64,000 nucleotides of DNA from an uncultured Desulfobacterales bacterium (lineage in GTDB: Bacteria; Desulfobacterota; Desulfobulbia; Desulfobulbales; Desulfocapsaceae): contig CALGIJ010000011.1 in assembly GCA_937915545.1 (NCBI GenBank), positions 124,001 to 188,000 on the forward strand. The letters are read 5' to 3'. This document shows positions 17,128 to 24,749 of this stretch, one piece after another; within the stretch, counting starts at the first letter, position 1; every line of letters begins with the position of its first letter. A program made the position numbers and the translations under genes. Under the pieces are notes generated by a model. The model was not told the DNA's origin, did not search any database, and saw only the letters and a list, made by a program, of their open reading frames with translations.

Positions 17128-17522
17128 GACCGCTCGCCGCCGGCCTTGTCCCAGCCGGCGGGCAGATAGCTGATGATCTCCGCGACGAAGGTCTCGGGGT
17201 TGATCGGTTTTTCGATATAGCCGGTGGCCCCGGCGGCGAGGATCTGCTCGCGGTCGCCGACCATGGCGTAGGAGGTGACGGCGATGATCGGCACATGGTC
17301 TAGCTGTGGCAGCTTCTTCAGCTCGGCGGCAACCTGGTAGCCGTTCATCTCCGGCAGCTGTATGTCGAGGAGGATGGCCAGGGGATCGCAGGACAGGGCA
17401 CTGGCGATGCCGCTGCGCCCGTCTTCGGCGCCGATCACCGTAAAGCCGTGCTTCTCGAGGAGAAAGCGCATCAGGTAGAGGTTCTGCTCGTTGTCTTCGA
17501 TGACCAGCAGCCTAGTGTTCAT
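17124..17522 (-). CDS. Single-domain response regulator
   Basis: A 132-residue stand-alone receiver (MNTRLLVIEDNEQNLYLMRF), with phospho-acceptor Asp in AILLDIQLPEMNG, Thr in AVTSYAM and Lys in YIEKPINPE. No output domain, so it acts as a phosphate shuttle or by protein contact, like DivK/CheY. The ATG at 17520-17522 (or the one immediately upstream) overlaps the end of the membrane-bound kinase gene, and its stop overlaps the next kinase's ATG by 4 bases. The layout suggests phosphate flow from the sensor kinase at 17512-19578 through this protein to the hybrid kinase (inference). Confidence 0.88.
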   Translation of the reverse strand: MNTRLLVIEDNEQNLYLMRFLLEKHGFTVIGAEDGRSGIASALSCDPLAILLDIQLPEMNGYQVAAELKKLPQLDHVPIIAVTSYAMVGDREQILAAGATGYIEKPINPETFVAEIISYLPAGWDKAGGERS

Positions 17523-19578
17523 CATTCGCCTCTCTGGCCTGCCGCGGCAGGCGGATGGTAAAGGTGCTGCCTTCGCCGGGCACGCTGTGCACGGCAATCG
17601 TTCCTCCCATCATATCGAGGAGCTTGCGGCAGATGGAGAGCCCCAGACCGGTGCCCTCGCGCTTGCGCGCCAGGCCGCTGTCCAGCTGGTGGAAGGGCTG
17701 GAAGAGGCGGGGGAGGTCTTCGGCGGCGATGCCGATGCCGCTGTCGGCAAGATGGAGGAGCAGGCCGTCGCCGTCGCCCTCGGCCGACAGCTTCACCCAG
17801 CCCTGTTCGGTGAACTTGATGGCATTGTTGAGCAGGTTGATCACCACCTGCTCGACGCGCCGCTGGTCGCCGGTGATGCGGTAGTCCAGGTCGGGGAGCT
17901 CGGTGGAGAGGGTCAGCCCCTTCTTCTCGGCCAGGGGCGCCACCAGGCGGAGCGACTTCTCCAGGGAGAGGTGCAGGTCGAAGGGCTTGCATTCGAGGGA
18001 CAGCTGGCCGGCCTCGATCTTGGAGATATCGAGGACGTCGTTGATCAGCGACAGCAGGTGGCGCGAGCTGGCCTGGACCATGGTCATCTGCTTGTGCTGC
18101 TCGGGGTTGAGCGGGCCGGTCAGGCCCTGCAGCATGATGCCGGTGAAGCCGATGATCGAGTTGAGCGGGGTGCGCAGCTCGTGGGACATGGTGGCCAGGA
18201 AGGCCGACTTGAGGCGATCGGCGGCCTGGGCGCGCTCCATGGCCTGGCGCAGCTGCTCTTCCTGCTGCCGTTCTTCGCTGATATCCTCGATGATCGCCAC
18301 CGCCCCGGTCAATGGCGACCTGGGGTCGAAGGCGCGGCAGCTGATGCGCGCCCAGAACAGGGTGCCGTCCTTGCGGATCAGTTGCTGATGGCGGCGGTGC
18401 GTCTCGCCGCGGCCCATCTGCTCGTAGACCGGGTCGCCGCCGAGCAGGTAGGACTCCTCGTCGGGATACCAGACCCGCGTCGGCCTGCCGTCCATCTCGC
18501 CCGGCTGGTAGCCGAAGATCTCCTCAAATTTGCGGTTGCAGTGCACCACCGTGCGCTGGCGCATGAGGACGATACCGGTGCTGGCGGTTTCGAAGATCGA
18601 GGTCTGCTCGCGGTTGATCGCCTCGAGTTGGGCGGTGCGCTCGCGGATGCGCTCTTCCATCTCCTCGTTGGCCTGGCGCAGCTCGGCGGTGCGCAGGTTG
18701 ACCTGGCGCTTGAGGATGATGCTGCCGGCGAGGCTGAGGAGGAGAAAGGCGATGATGCCGCTGCCAGCGACCTTGATCCAGGTGGGCAGGGAGAAGGGGA
18801 CTTCTTCGGCCATCCACAGCTTGAGCGAGGCATAGTAGACCGAAGTGCGGTCCTCCTTCATGCGCAGCAGGTGGCGGTCGATGGCCTCGAGAAGGTGTTG
18901 CGGGAAATCGCGGCGCGCGGCGAAGTGCAGCTTGCTTGGGCTGAAGATCACGGCAGTGTCTTCGAGCCTGTAGGTCCTGGCGTTGACGAAGCCGAAGAAG
19001 CTGTTGCTGATGGCGGCATCGGCCTCGCCGATGTTGACCATGGCGAAGGCGGTCTTGAAGTCCCGGACGCCGTAGAGTTCAACCTTGATATCGAAGCTCT
19101 CGCTGAGGCGGAGGAAGGCTTCCTCCTGCAGCGAGCCTTTGAGGGTGGCGATCTTCTTGCCGTCGAGATCGAGCAGGGACTTGATGCCGCTGCCCGGTCG
19201 GGCGTAAACCTGCGACCAGGAGGAGAGCACCGGCTGGTGGTGGAAGGCGAAGAGTTTGGCCCGCTCGCTGCCATAGGCGACGTCGGGCATGATATCGATG
19301 GCCCCGTGCGACAACCGCTCCAGCCCCTCTTCCCAGGTGCCGTAGACGTAGTGCAGCCGCCACCCCTCCATGAGGGCGATGTCCTCGAGGATATCGATGA
19401 AGATGCCACGGGGCTGGCCCTGGCGGTCGCGGAATACCTTGGGGCTGTTGTCGTAGACGCCCACCGACAGCACCAGCTGTTCGCCGTCTTCGGCCTGCAA
19501 GGTGGTGGGCGGGAAGAGGAAGGCGAACAGCAGGGCGAGGAGCGGGACGACAAGACGGCCGGCGGGGTGGGGCGGCAT
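17512..19578 (-). CDS. Sensor histidine kinase with periplasmic SBP_bac_3 domain
   Basis: A 688-residue protein: signal/anchor near the N-terminus (VVPLLALLFAFLFPPTTLQA), an extracytoplasmic bacterial solute-binding domain of family 3 (about residues 30-280), a transmembrane helix (IIAFLLLSLAGSIILKR region), a coiled coil, one PAS domain (about 340-455), HisKA with SHELRTPLNSIIGF, and HATPase_c with NAIKF, DSGIGI and GTGLGLS. No receiver, unlike the other kinases here. It probably senses an amino acid or similar ligand directly. I prefer the ATG at 19576-19578, which puts the signal peptide near the start, over one 126 bases upstream. Confidence 0.9.
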   Translation of the reverse strand: MPPHPAGRLVVPLLALLFAFLFPPTTLQAEDGEQLVLSVGVYDNSPKVFRDRQGQPRGIFIDILEDIALMEGWRLHYVYGTWEEGLERLSHGAIDIMPDVAYGSERAKLFAFHHQPVLSSWSQVYARPGSGIKSLLDLDGKKIATLKGSLQEEAFLRLSESFDIKVELYGVRDFKTAFAMVNIGEADAAISNSFFGFVNARTYRLEDTAVIFSPSKLHFAARRDFPQHLLEAIDRHLLRMKEDRTSVYYASLKLWMAEEVPFSLPTWIKVAGSGIIAFLLLSLAGSIILKRQVNLRTAELRQANEEMEERIRERTAQLEAINREQTSIFETASTGIVLMRQRTVVHCNRKFEEIFGYQPGEMDGRPTRVWYPDEESYLLGGDPVYEQMGRGETHRRHQQLIRKDGTLFWARISCRAFDPRSPLTGAVAIIEDISEERQQEEQLRQAMERAQAADRLKSAFLATMSHELRTPLNSIIGFTGIMLQGLTGPLNPEQHKQMTMVQASSRHLLSLINDVLDISKIEAGQLSLECKPFDLHLSLEKSLRLVAPLAEKKGLTLSTELPDLDYRITGDQRRVEQVVINLLNNAIKFTEQGWVKLSAEGDGDGLLLHLADSGIGIAAEDLPRLFQPFHQLDSGLARKREGTGLGLSICRKLLDMMGGTIAVHSVPGEGSTFTIRLPRQAREANDEH

Positions 19579-19794
19579 GGGTACTCTCGCGGCAGAGGGT
19601 GGCAGAGGTGGCTGCTGGAATCCTTGGTTTGAAGAGGTGCCCCACGGAGGGGGTAGCGGGTGTGCCGGTGGCAAGGCTGCACCGTGGTTTTTACCCTTTA
19701 TCATCGTCTATTTTACTGCCGCAGGTCAAGGCAGGAGGGCAAAAAACCTCTTTGCTGACGATGCCGCCCCGTTCTCCGCTCGTCGTTCGTGACA

Positions 19795-19823
19795 CTGACA
19801 ACGGCCATAAAGTCTGGTATAAC
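19795..19823 (+). promoter_or_regulatory. Orphan promoter-like element
   Basis: CTGACA (19795-19800), 17-bp spacer, TATAAC (19818-19823). It is followed at about 19835-19860 by a GC-rich hairpin (GGGTGGCGGGG/GCCCGCCGCCCC) and then by a strong ribosome-binding site and ATG at 19947. The gene it served has been lost. Confidence 0.4.
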
Positions 19824-19946
19824 ATTTTTGTAGAGGGTGGCGGGGAAGCCCGCCGCCCCTGGGGGGAAACGTCGTCTGCGCTGGCCGGGGCCCTGCGGTT
19901 GCCGGCGGTACAAGAAACCAAGAATGTCACCAGCAAGGGAGCATCC

Positions 19947-20153
19947 ATGGACACCATCAAGTTCGGCATCGACCGCGACCCCCAGGAACAGGAATTTGCT
20001 ATAAGGGATCGGCGACTATGGCCGAATGGGTGGTGCAACTATGTCACCGCCGATCCCGCAGATCCCCTTTCAGGTCACTCACCCCCCAGCCAGGACGGCA
20101 CCTTGAGCCCACGAAAATATCCCTGCTCTCCTTATCCATCAACCTCCTGTTGA
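19947..20153 (+). pseudogene. 5' remnant of an unidentified gene
   Basis: An AAGGGAG ribosome-binding site 6 bases before an ATG starts a frame MDTIKFGIDRDPQEQEFA. After about 20 codons the sequence loses protein-like character and runs through composition-biased residues to a stop at 20153. With the promoter-like element upstream, this looks like the beginning of a real gene cut off at about 20000 by a deletion or insertion. The original product cannot be recognised from so few residues. A weak 91-codon frame on the other strand (20044-20319) overlaps its tail. Confidence 0.35.
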
Positions 20154-20340
20154 TATCGTCGAACGATGCAGCGATCTCAAGGGTTTTCGCGGGGTCGAAT
20201 GCCTCCAGCCTGAGATAGACGAGGTCCGCCATACACCGATTGTCGGGTGTTGCCGAGCACACAATGGCAGAGGTAGAAACACAACTCACGATTCGCTCGA
20301 CGAAGTTCACCTTGAGCATACCCCTCTCTAGCTAGTGCGC

Positions 20341-20511
20341 CTCACCGCCGGACCGCTCACCGCCACCAGCGCCAACCTCTCCGGTCAGATGCCCCCGACC
20401 ACGACGGCAGAGGTAGCGCGCGTCTTTCCCTCCTCACGAGAATAGATTCTGGATGGCGGCACCACTCCAGGCTGCCCGATTGTTATCTACCGTGGTCAGC
20501 TTTGCGGAAGG
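20341..20511 (+). pseudogene. C-terminal fragment of TsaC/Sua5-type threonylcarbamoyl-AMP synthase
   Basis: The plus-strand frame starting CTC at 20341 reads LTAGPLTATSANLSGQMPP, then TTTAEVARVFP, a stop (TAG at 20443-20445), and in the same frame ILDGGTTPG. 'GPLTATSANLSG' and 'ILDGG.TPGG.PST' are conserved, in this order and spacing, in the YrdC/Sua5/YciO family, which makes the threonylcarbamoyl-adenylate used for the t6A tRNA modification. The N-terminal two thirds are missing and the surviving part is interrupted, so it is a dead relic. A functional copy must exist elsewhere because the activity is normally essential. Confidence 0.6.
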
Positions 20512-20657
20512 GCGCTTGATAATGCGCTGTCAGGGGCCGGTTCGTATCTGAACCTTTCTCTTCTTGTACAAGTCTTTCCATACTTGTTCGCCAAGGGGCC
20601 TCCTTTCCACCGCAAGGCCTATGGGACCAGGCCATCAGAACCCCGTCTACCTTGTCC

Positions 20658-23600
20658 TTATACCTCCAACAGGGCTTTTTTCAGCGTTACGGCCAGCGAG
20701 GTCTTGGAAAAAGGCTTCTGGATATAGATGACATCGTCGTTGAGGACGCCCTTATGGGCGATGACATCGGCGGTATAGCCTGACATGAACACCACTATGA
20801 TATCAGGATGGAGGGCCTGAACGGTGTTGGCCAGCTCCGCCCCGTTCATGCGCGGCATGATGACGTCGGTGAGCAGCAGTTGCAGTCGTTCCGTTTCGGT
20901 CGCCAGTTCCAGGGCCTTCTCCACTTCCCCGGCGAGCAGCGGACGGTAACCCAGGTCGTTGAGCAGTTTGCCGGCGAGGCGCAGGATGGCCGGATCGTCC
21001 TCGACGACGAGAATGGTTTCCCCGTTGGCCTGCAGCGCGGCGCGGCTCGGCTCCTCCGCCTGGTCCATTTCCGCTCCGCTCTCCACCAGCGGGAAATAGA
21101 TCTTGAAGGTCGTGCCTTCGCCCGGCTCGCTATAGAGACTGATAAACCCATTGTTCTGCTTGACGATGCCATAGACCGTGGACAGGCCCAGGCCGGTGCC
21201 CTGGCCGAGGGGCTTGGTGGTGAAGAAGGGCTCGAAGACTTTGTTCATCTGGTCTCGTGTCATGCCGATGCCGGTGTCGGACACGGCAAGCATGACATAT
21301 TCCCCCGGCACGCACTCGGCGCGGCTGGCGCAATAACTCTCGTCGAAGGTGCAGATGTCCGTCTCGATGGTGATCGTGCCGGTATCGGCGATGGCGTCGC
21401 GGGAGTTGACGCAGAGGTTGGTCAGCATCTGGTCGATCTGCACCGGGTCGATGTTGATCATTGCCGTACTGCTTGAAGGACGCCAGACGAGTTCGAGATG
21501 CTCGCCGATCAGGCGACGCAGCATCTTCAAGGATCGTTCCACGGTTTCGTTAAGGTCGAGGAGCTGCGGCGAGACGGTCTGTTTACGGGCGAAGGCGAGG
21601 AGCTGCCGGGTGATGTCAGCCGAGCGATTGGCTGCATCGATGATCTCCTTCAGCTCCTCGTGGCCGGGGGCCTGCGGCGGGAGCGTATCGAGCATGAACT
21701 CGGCGTTGCCGATGATGACGCTCAGCATGTTGTTGTAGTCATGGGCGACACCGCCGGCGAGTCTGCCCACCGACTCCATTTTCTGGGCCTGAACAAGCTG
21801 TTCCTCGAGAGACTTGCGCTGGCGTTCGGAGGCGGAGTATTCCTGCCTTTGCCTCAGCATGTGGATGGAGTAGGAGAGGTCCTGGGCGAGCTCGGTGAAG
21901 AGCTCCCGCTCTTCCTCGTCGAGGGTGATATGGACATCCTGGGTCGCCACCAGGTGGCCAAAAACGCTTCCCTGATGCTGCAGGCGGGCGCAGAGCATCG
22001 ATTTCCGCAGGCATTCGCTGTGTTTGGGGAGAAAGCAGCCGTCGCACACTGCGGCTTCGGCGGCGATGATGGCGACAGCCTCCTCTCTGGCAGCAGATTG
22101 GCAGCAGGGCGGCGTTTCTCCGCCGCGAAGCAACTCATCGAGCTGCGCTGTGCAGCGCTCGTTGCCGCTCTGGGCCCAGGCGAGCGGGCGCCCTCCCTTA
22201 TCGAAGAGCACCAGCAGGGCCGAGCGATAGCCGCGGCTTTCGGTGAGCACCGCGCAGCTCCGCTCGATGAGCTGGGTTTCATCGTGTTCATGGATGATGA
22301 GCTGGTTGATATCGCGAATCGCCCGCAAGACGTGGTTGAGGTGAAGGATGTTGTTCTGGGCGAGCAGCAGCTCGGTGATATCGGCGGCCATGCTGATCAC
22401 CAGCCGGCGCCCGTCGGGCAGGGTGCCGAGCGGGGTGGAGCTGAAATCCCATATCCGCTCCCTGCCGTCGTGGCAGGTGATGGTGAAATGGCCTTCGGCC
22501 TCGGCTTCGGAGAGCTCGTAGGTACGCTCGATGATATCGCGCATTTGCGCTGCATGCTCGCCGTAAGCCAGCTCGCACCAGGCTGCGATGGTGCCGACTG
22601 CGGCGCGCTCATAGCCACTCAGCTCGAGCCAGCCGCGGCTGATGGCGATGATCTGCCCCCCTTCAGCATGCATCATGATCGGGAAGGGGGCCTCTTCGAC
22701 CGCTCGGCGGAAGCGTTTCTCGCTTTCTTCGACCTCCTTTTCGATTCGCTTTTGCTCGGTGATGTCCTCCATGGCCTCCATGACACCGACGATGAGGCCG
22801 CTGTCGCCCCTGATGGGCGCCAGCCATAGCCTGGCGTCGAAGAGTGTGCCATCTTTCTTGCGTCGCACCACCTCCACTCCGGAAAGGATCTGGCCATCGT
22901 GAACGCTGTGACGCATATGTGCCGACTCCCCCCGGAGCCGGTCAGGAACTATGGGCAGAGGCGTGCCGAGCACTTCTTCTTCACGCCAGCCGAAGAGGCG
23001 CTCAGCCGAGCTGTTCCAGGTCAGCACCTTGCCGTCCATGTCGATGCTGAACAGGGCCACCGGCGAGCAGGCCACCAGGGCGCGCTGGTATTCCGTCGAC
23101 TGCAACAGCTCTCTGGTGCGCTGGGTGACTTGACGGCGCAGCGACCAGCTCCACAGGGAGGCGAGAGCGAGGACGACAAGCAGCGGCACGGCCACCATGG
23201 CGACATACTTGAGAATGAGCAGCGCCGTCGAGCGATCATAGACGCCCATCCAGCGTTCCTTGATGCGCTGGTAGTCGCCGTTTTCCTTGACCAGCCGCAG
23301 GCCTTCGCCAAGATGGGCGAGCAGGGCCGCGTTATGTGGTCTGACAGCATAACAATAGTCGGGGGAGAAGAGCGCTTCCCTGCCGATGTCCAGTTCCCGC
23401 CAGCCATACCGCTCACGGAAGTGGAGGGCGGTCAGCCTGGAGACCAGGGCGACATCGGCCTGCCCTTCCATGACCAGGCGCAGCGCCTCCTCCATGTTGA
23501 CGGTGGTGACGAGATGCTCGGCCAACCCCTTCTCCTTGATATGCTCATGGATAAGATCGCCGTTCTGCACCGCCACCTTCAGGCTATGAAGCTCGTCCCA

Positions 23601-24698
23601 GGTCTTTGGCGGTGGTCTTTTGTCACTCCGCGATACTGCCACATAGTGATTAACCGAGTGGGCCGGGGTGAAGTCAAACTTGAGGGCGCGTTCCGGGGAA
23701 TAGAACATGCCCTGCAGGGCGTCGATCTCGCCGCGTTCGAGAGCGGCGCGGACCTCGGTCCACGGACCGAGGCGGATGACGATGTCGAGGCCGAGGGCCT
23801 TGGCGATGGCCCGCGTCAGGTCGACGTTGTGGCCGGCCGGTTCGCCTTTGTCGTCGAGATACTCGTAGGGCGGGTAGTTCTGATCGCCACCGATGATCAG
23901 AGCGCGCTTGGGCAGTTCGTAGCGGGCGAACCACTTGGCATGGAGATGCTGATAGGTGCCGTCGGCCATGACCAGGGCGAGGCCCTCGTTGAGCAGGGCG
24001 AGGGTGTTGCGGTCGCCTTCATGAACGGCGAAGCTGAAGTCCTGGCGGAAGCCTTCAATCGGTGTATTGATGATTTTCAGGTTGGTCAGCCCATGTTCCT
24101 GAATCAACCTCAGCCCGACCAGTCGCTGCACGACGACCGCATCGTGCATCCCGACGGAAAGCTGCTGCAGGGCCTGGTCGAAACTCGACGTGGTGACGAT
24201 GTGCAAGTTGTGATGTTCCCGGCGCAGAAACTCCTCGGCGTTGTCGCCGCGCATCACCGCCACCTCCTTGCCCTGGAGGTCGTCGAGGGTTCCGATTCCG
24301 GTCGTATCCTGGCGGACGACGATGGCGCCATGCAGGGACATATAGGGAAAGGTGAAATCGAACAGTGCTTCCCGCTCCGGCGTTCGTCCCACCAGCGGCA
24401 AGGCCATGACCTCGCCCTGCTCCAGCCAGCCGCGAACCTCCTGCCACCTGCCGGTGCGAAAACTTACCTCGCGGCCCATGGCTGCCAGTGAGCTGCGCAG
24501 CAGCTCCACCGCAAAGCCATCGGCACGGCCTGCGCTGTCCTGCAGCGAGAAGGGTGGATAGTCGCTTTCCGCGGCGGAAGTTATCACCGGTCTGCCGTCG
24601 CCGGCCTGTTCGTTGCCATGGGCCATGGCGGCAAGGAAGAGGAACAGGCAGCAGCATGCTGTGAGAAGACTGATGAGTTGCCGGGTAACGATATTCAT
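20658..24698 (-). CDS. Giant hybrid sensor kinase with two tandem solute-binding domains
   Basis: A 1346-residue protein: signal peptide (first about 28 residues), two consecutive SBP_bac_3 domains (about 38-260 and 268-490; the second begins IIGGDQNYPPYEYLDDKGE), a transmembrane helix (about 497-522), PAS (about 535-660), a second PAS (about 665-790), a cysteine-rich GAF-like region (about 805-960, with CDGCFLPKHSEC), HisKA with GGVAHDYNNML, HATPase_c, and a C-terminal receiver (Asp in LLLTDVIMPRMNG). The tandem periplasmic domains recall BvgS/EvgS-type Venus-flytrap kinases. The ATPase domain has the C-x6-C-x5-C insert also found in the hybrid kinase at 15049. All kinase boxes are intact. 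Transcribed toward the gene remnants at 20.3 kb. Confidence 0.92.
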   Translation of the reverse strand: MNIVTRQLISLLTACCCLFLFLAAMAHGNEQAGDGRPVITSAAESDYPPFSLQDSAGRADGFAVELLRSSLAAMGREVSFRTGRWQEVRGWLEQGEVMALPLVGRTPEREALFDFTFPYMSLHGAIVVRQDTTGIGTLDDLQGKEVAVMRGDNAEEFLRREHHNLHIVTTSSFDQALQQLSVGMHDAVVVQRLVGLRLIQEHGLTNLKIINTPIEGFRQDFSFAVHEGDRNTLALLNEGLALVMADGTYQHLHAKWFARYELPKRALIIGGDQNYPPYEYLDDKGEPAGHNVDLTRAIAKALGLDIVIRLGPWTEVRAALERGEIDALQGMFYSPERALKFDFTPAHSVNHYVAVSRSDKRPPPKTWDELHSLKVAVQNGDLIHEHIKEKGLAEHLVTTVNMEEALRLVMEGQADVALVSRLTALHFRERYGWRELDIGREALFSPDYCYAVRPHNAALLAHLGEGLRLVKENGDYQRIKERWMGVYDRSTALLILKYVAMVAVPLLVVLALASLWSWSLRRQVTQRTRELLQSTEYQRALVACSPVALFSIDMDGKVLTWNSSAERLFGWREEEVLGTPLPIVPDRLRGESAHMRHSVHDGQILSGVEVVRRKKDGTLFDARLWLAPIRGDSGLIVGVMEAMEDITEQKRIEKEVEESEKRFRRAVEEAPFPIMMHAEGGQIIAISRGWLELSGYERAAVGTIAAWCELAYGEHAAQMRDIIERTYELSEAEAEGHFTITCHDGRERIWDFSSTPLGTLPDGRRLVISMAADITELLLAQNNILHLNHVLRAIRDINQLIIHEHDETQLIERSCAVLTESRGYRSALLVLFDKGGRPLAWAQSGNERCTAQLDELLRGGETPPCCQSAAREEAVAIIAAEAAVCDGCFLPKHSECLRKSMLCARLQHQGSVFGHLVATQDVHITLDEEERELFTELAQDLSYSIHMLRQRQEYSASERQRKSLEEQLVQAQKMESVGRLAGGVAHDYNNMLSVIIGNAEFMLDTLPPQAPGHEELKEIIDAANRSADITRQLLAFARKQTVSPQLLDLNETVERSLKMLRRLIGEHLELVWRPSSSTAMINIDPVQIDQMLTNLCVNSRDAIADTGTITIETDICTFDESYCASRAECVPGEYVMLAVSDTGIGMTRDQMNKVFEPFFTTKPLGQGTGLGLSTVYGIVKQNNGFISLYSEPGEGTTFKIYFPLVESGAEMDQAEEPSRAALQANGETILVVEDDPAILRLAGKLLNDLGYRPLLAGEVEKALELATETERLQLLLTDVIMPRMNGAELANTVQALHPDIIVVFMSGYTADVIAHKGVLNDDVIYIQKPFSKTSLAVTLKKALLEV

Positions 24699-24749
24699 AG
24701 CGGGTAAACCTGGCGCGGGTGATGGAGATGTGGTCCCTGGCGATTGCCG

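Noticed and set aside
20044..20319. 91-codon minus-strand open frame with a GAGAGGGG element
   Set aside because: The ribosome-binding spacing is too short, the sequence has no recognisable family, and it overlaps the remnants of other genes; kept only as a possibility.
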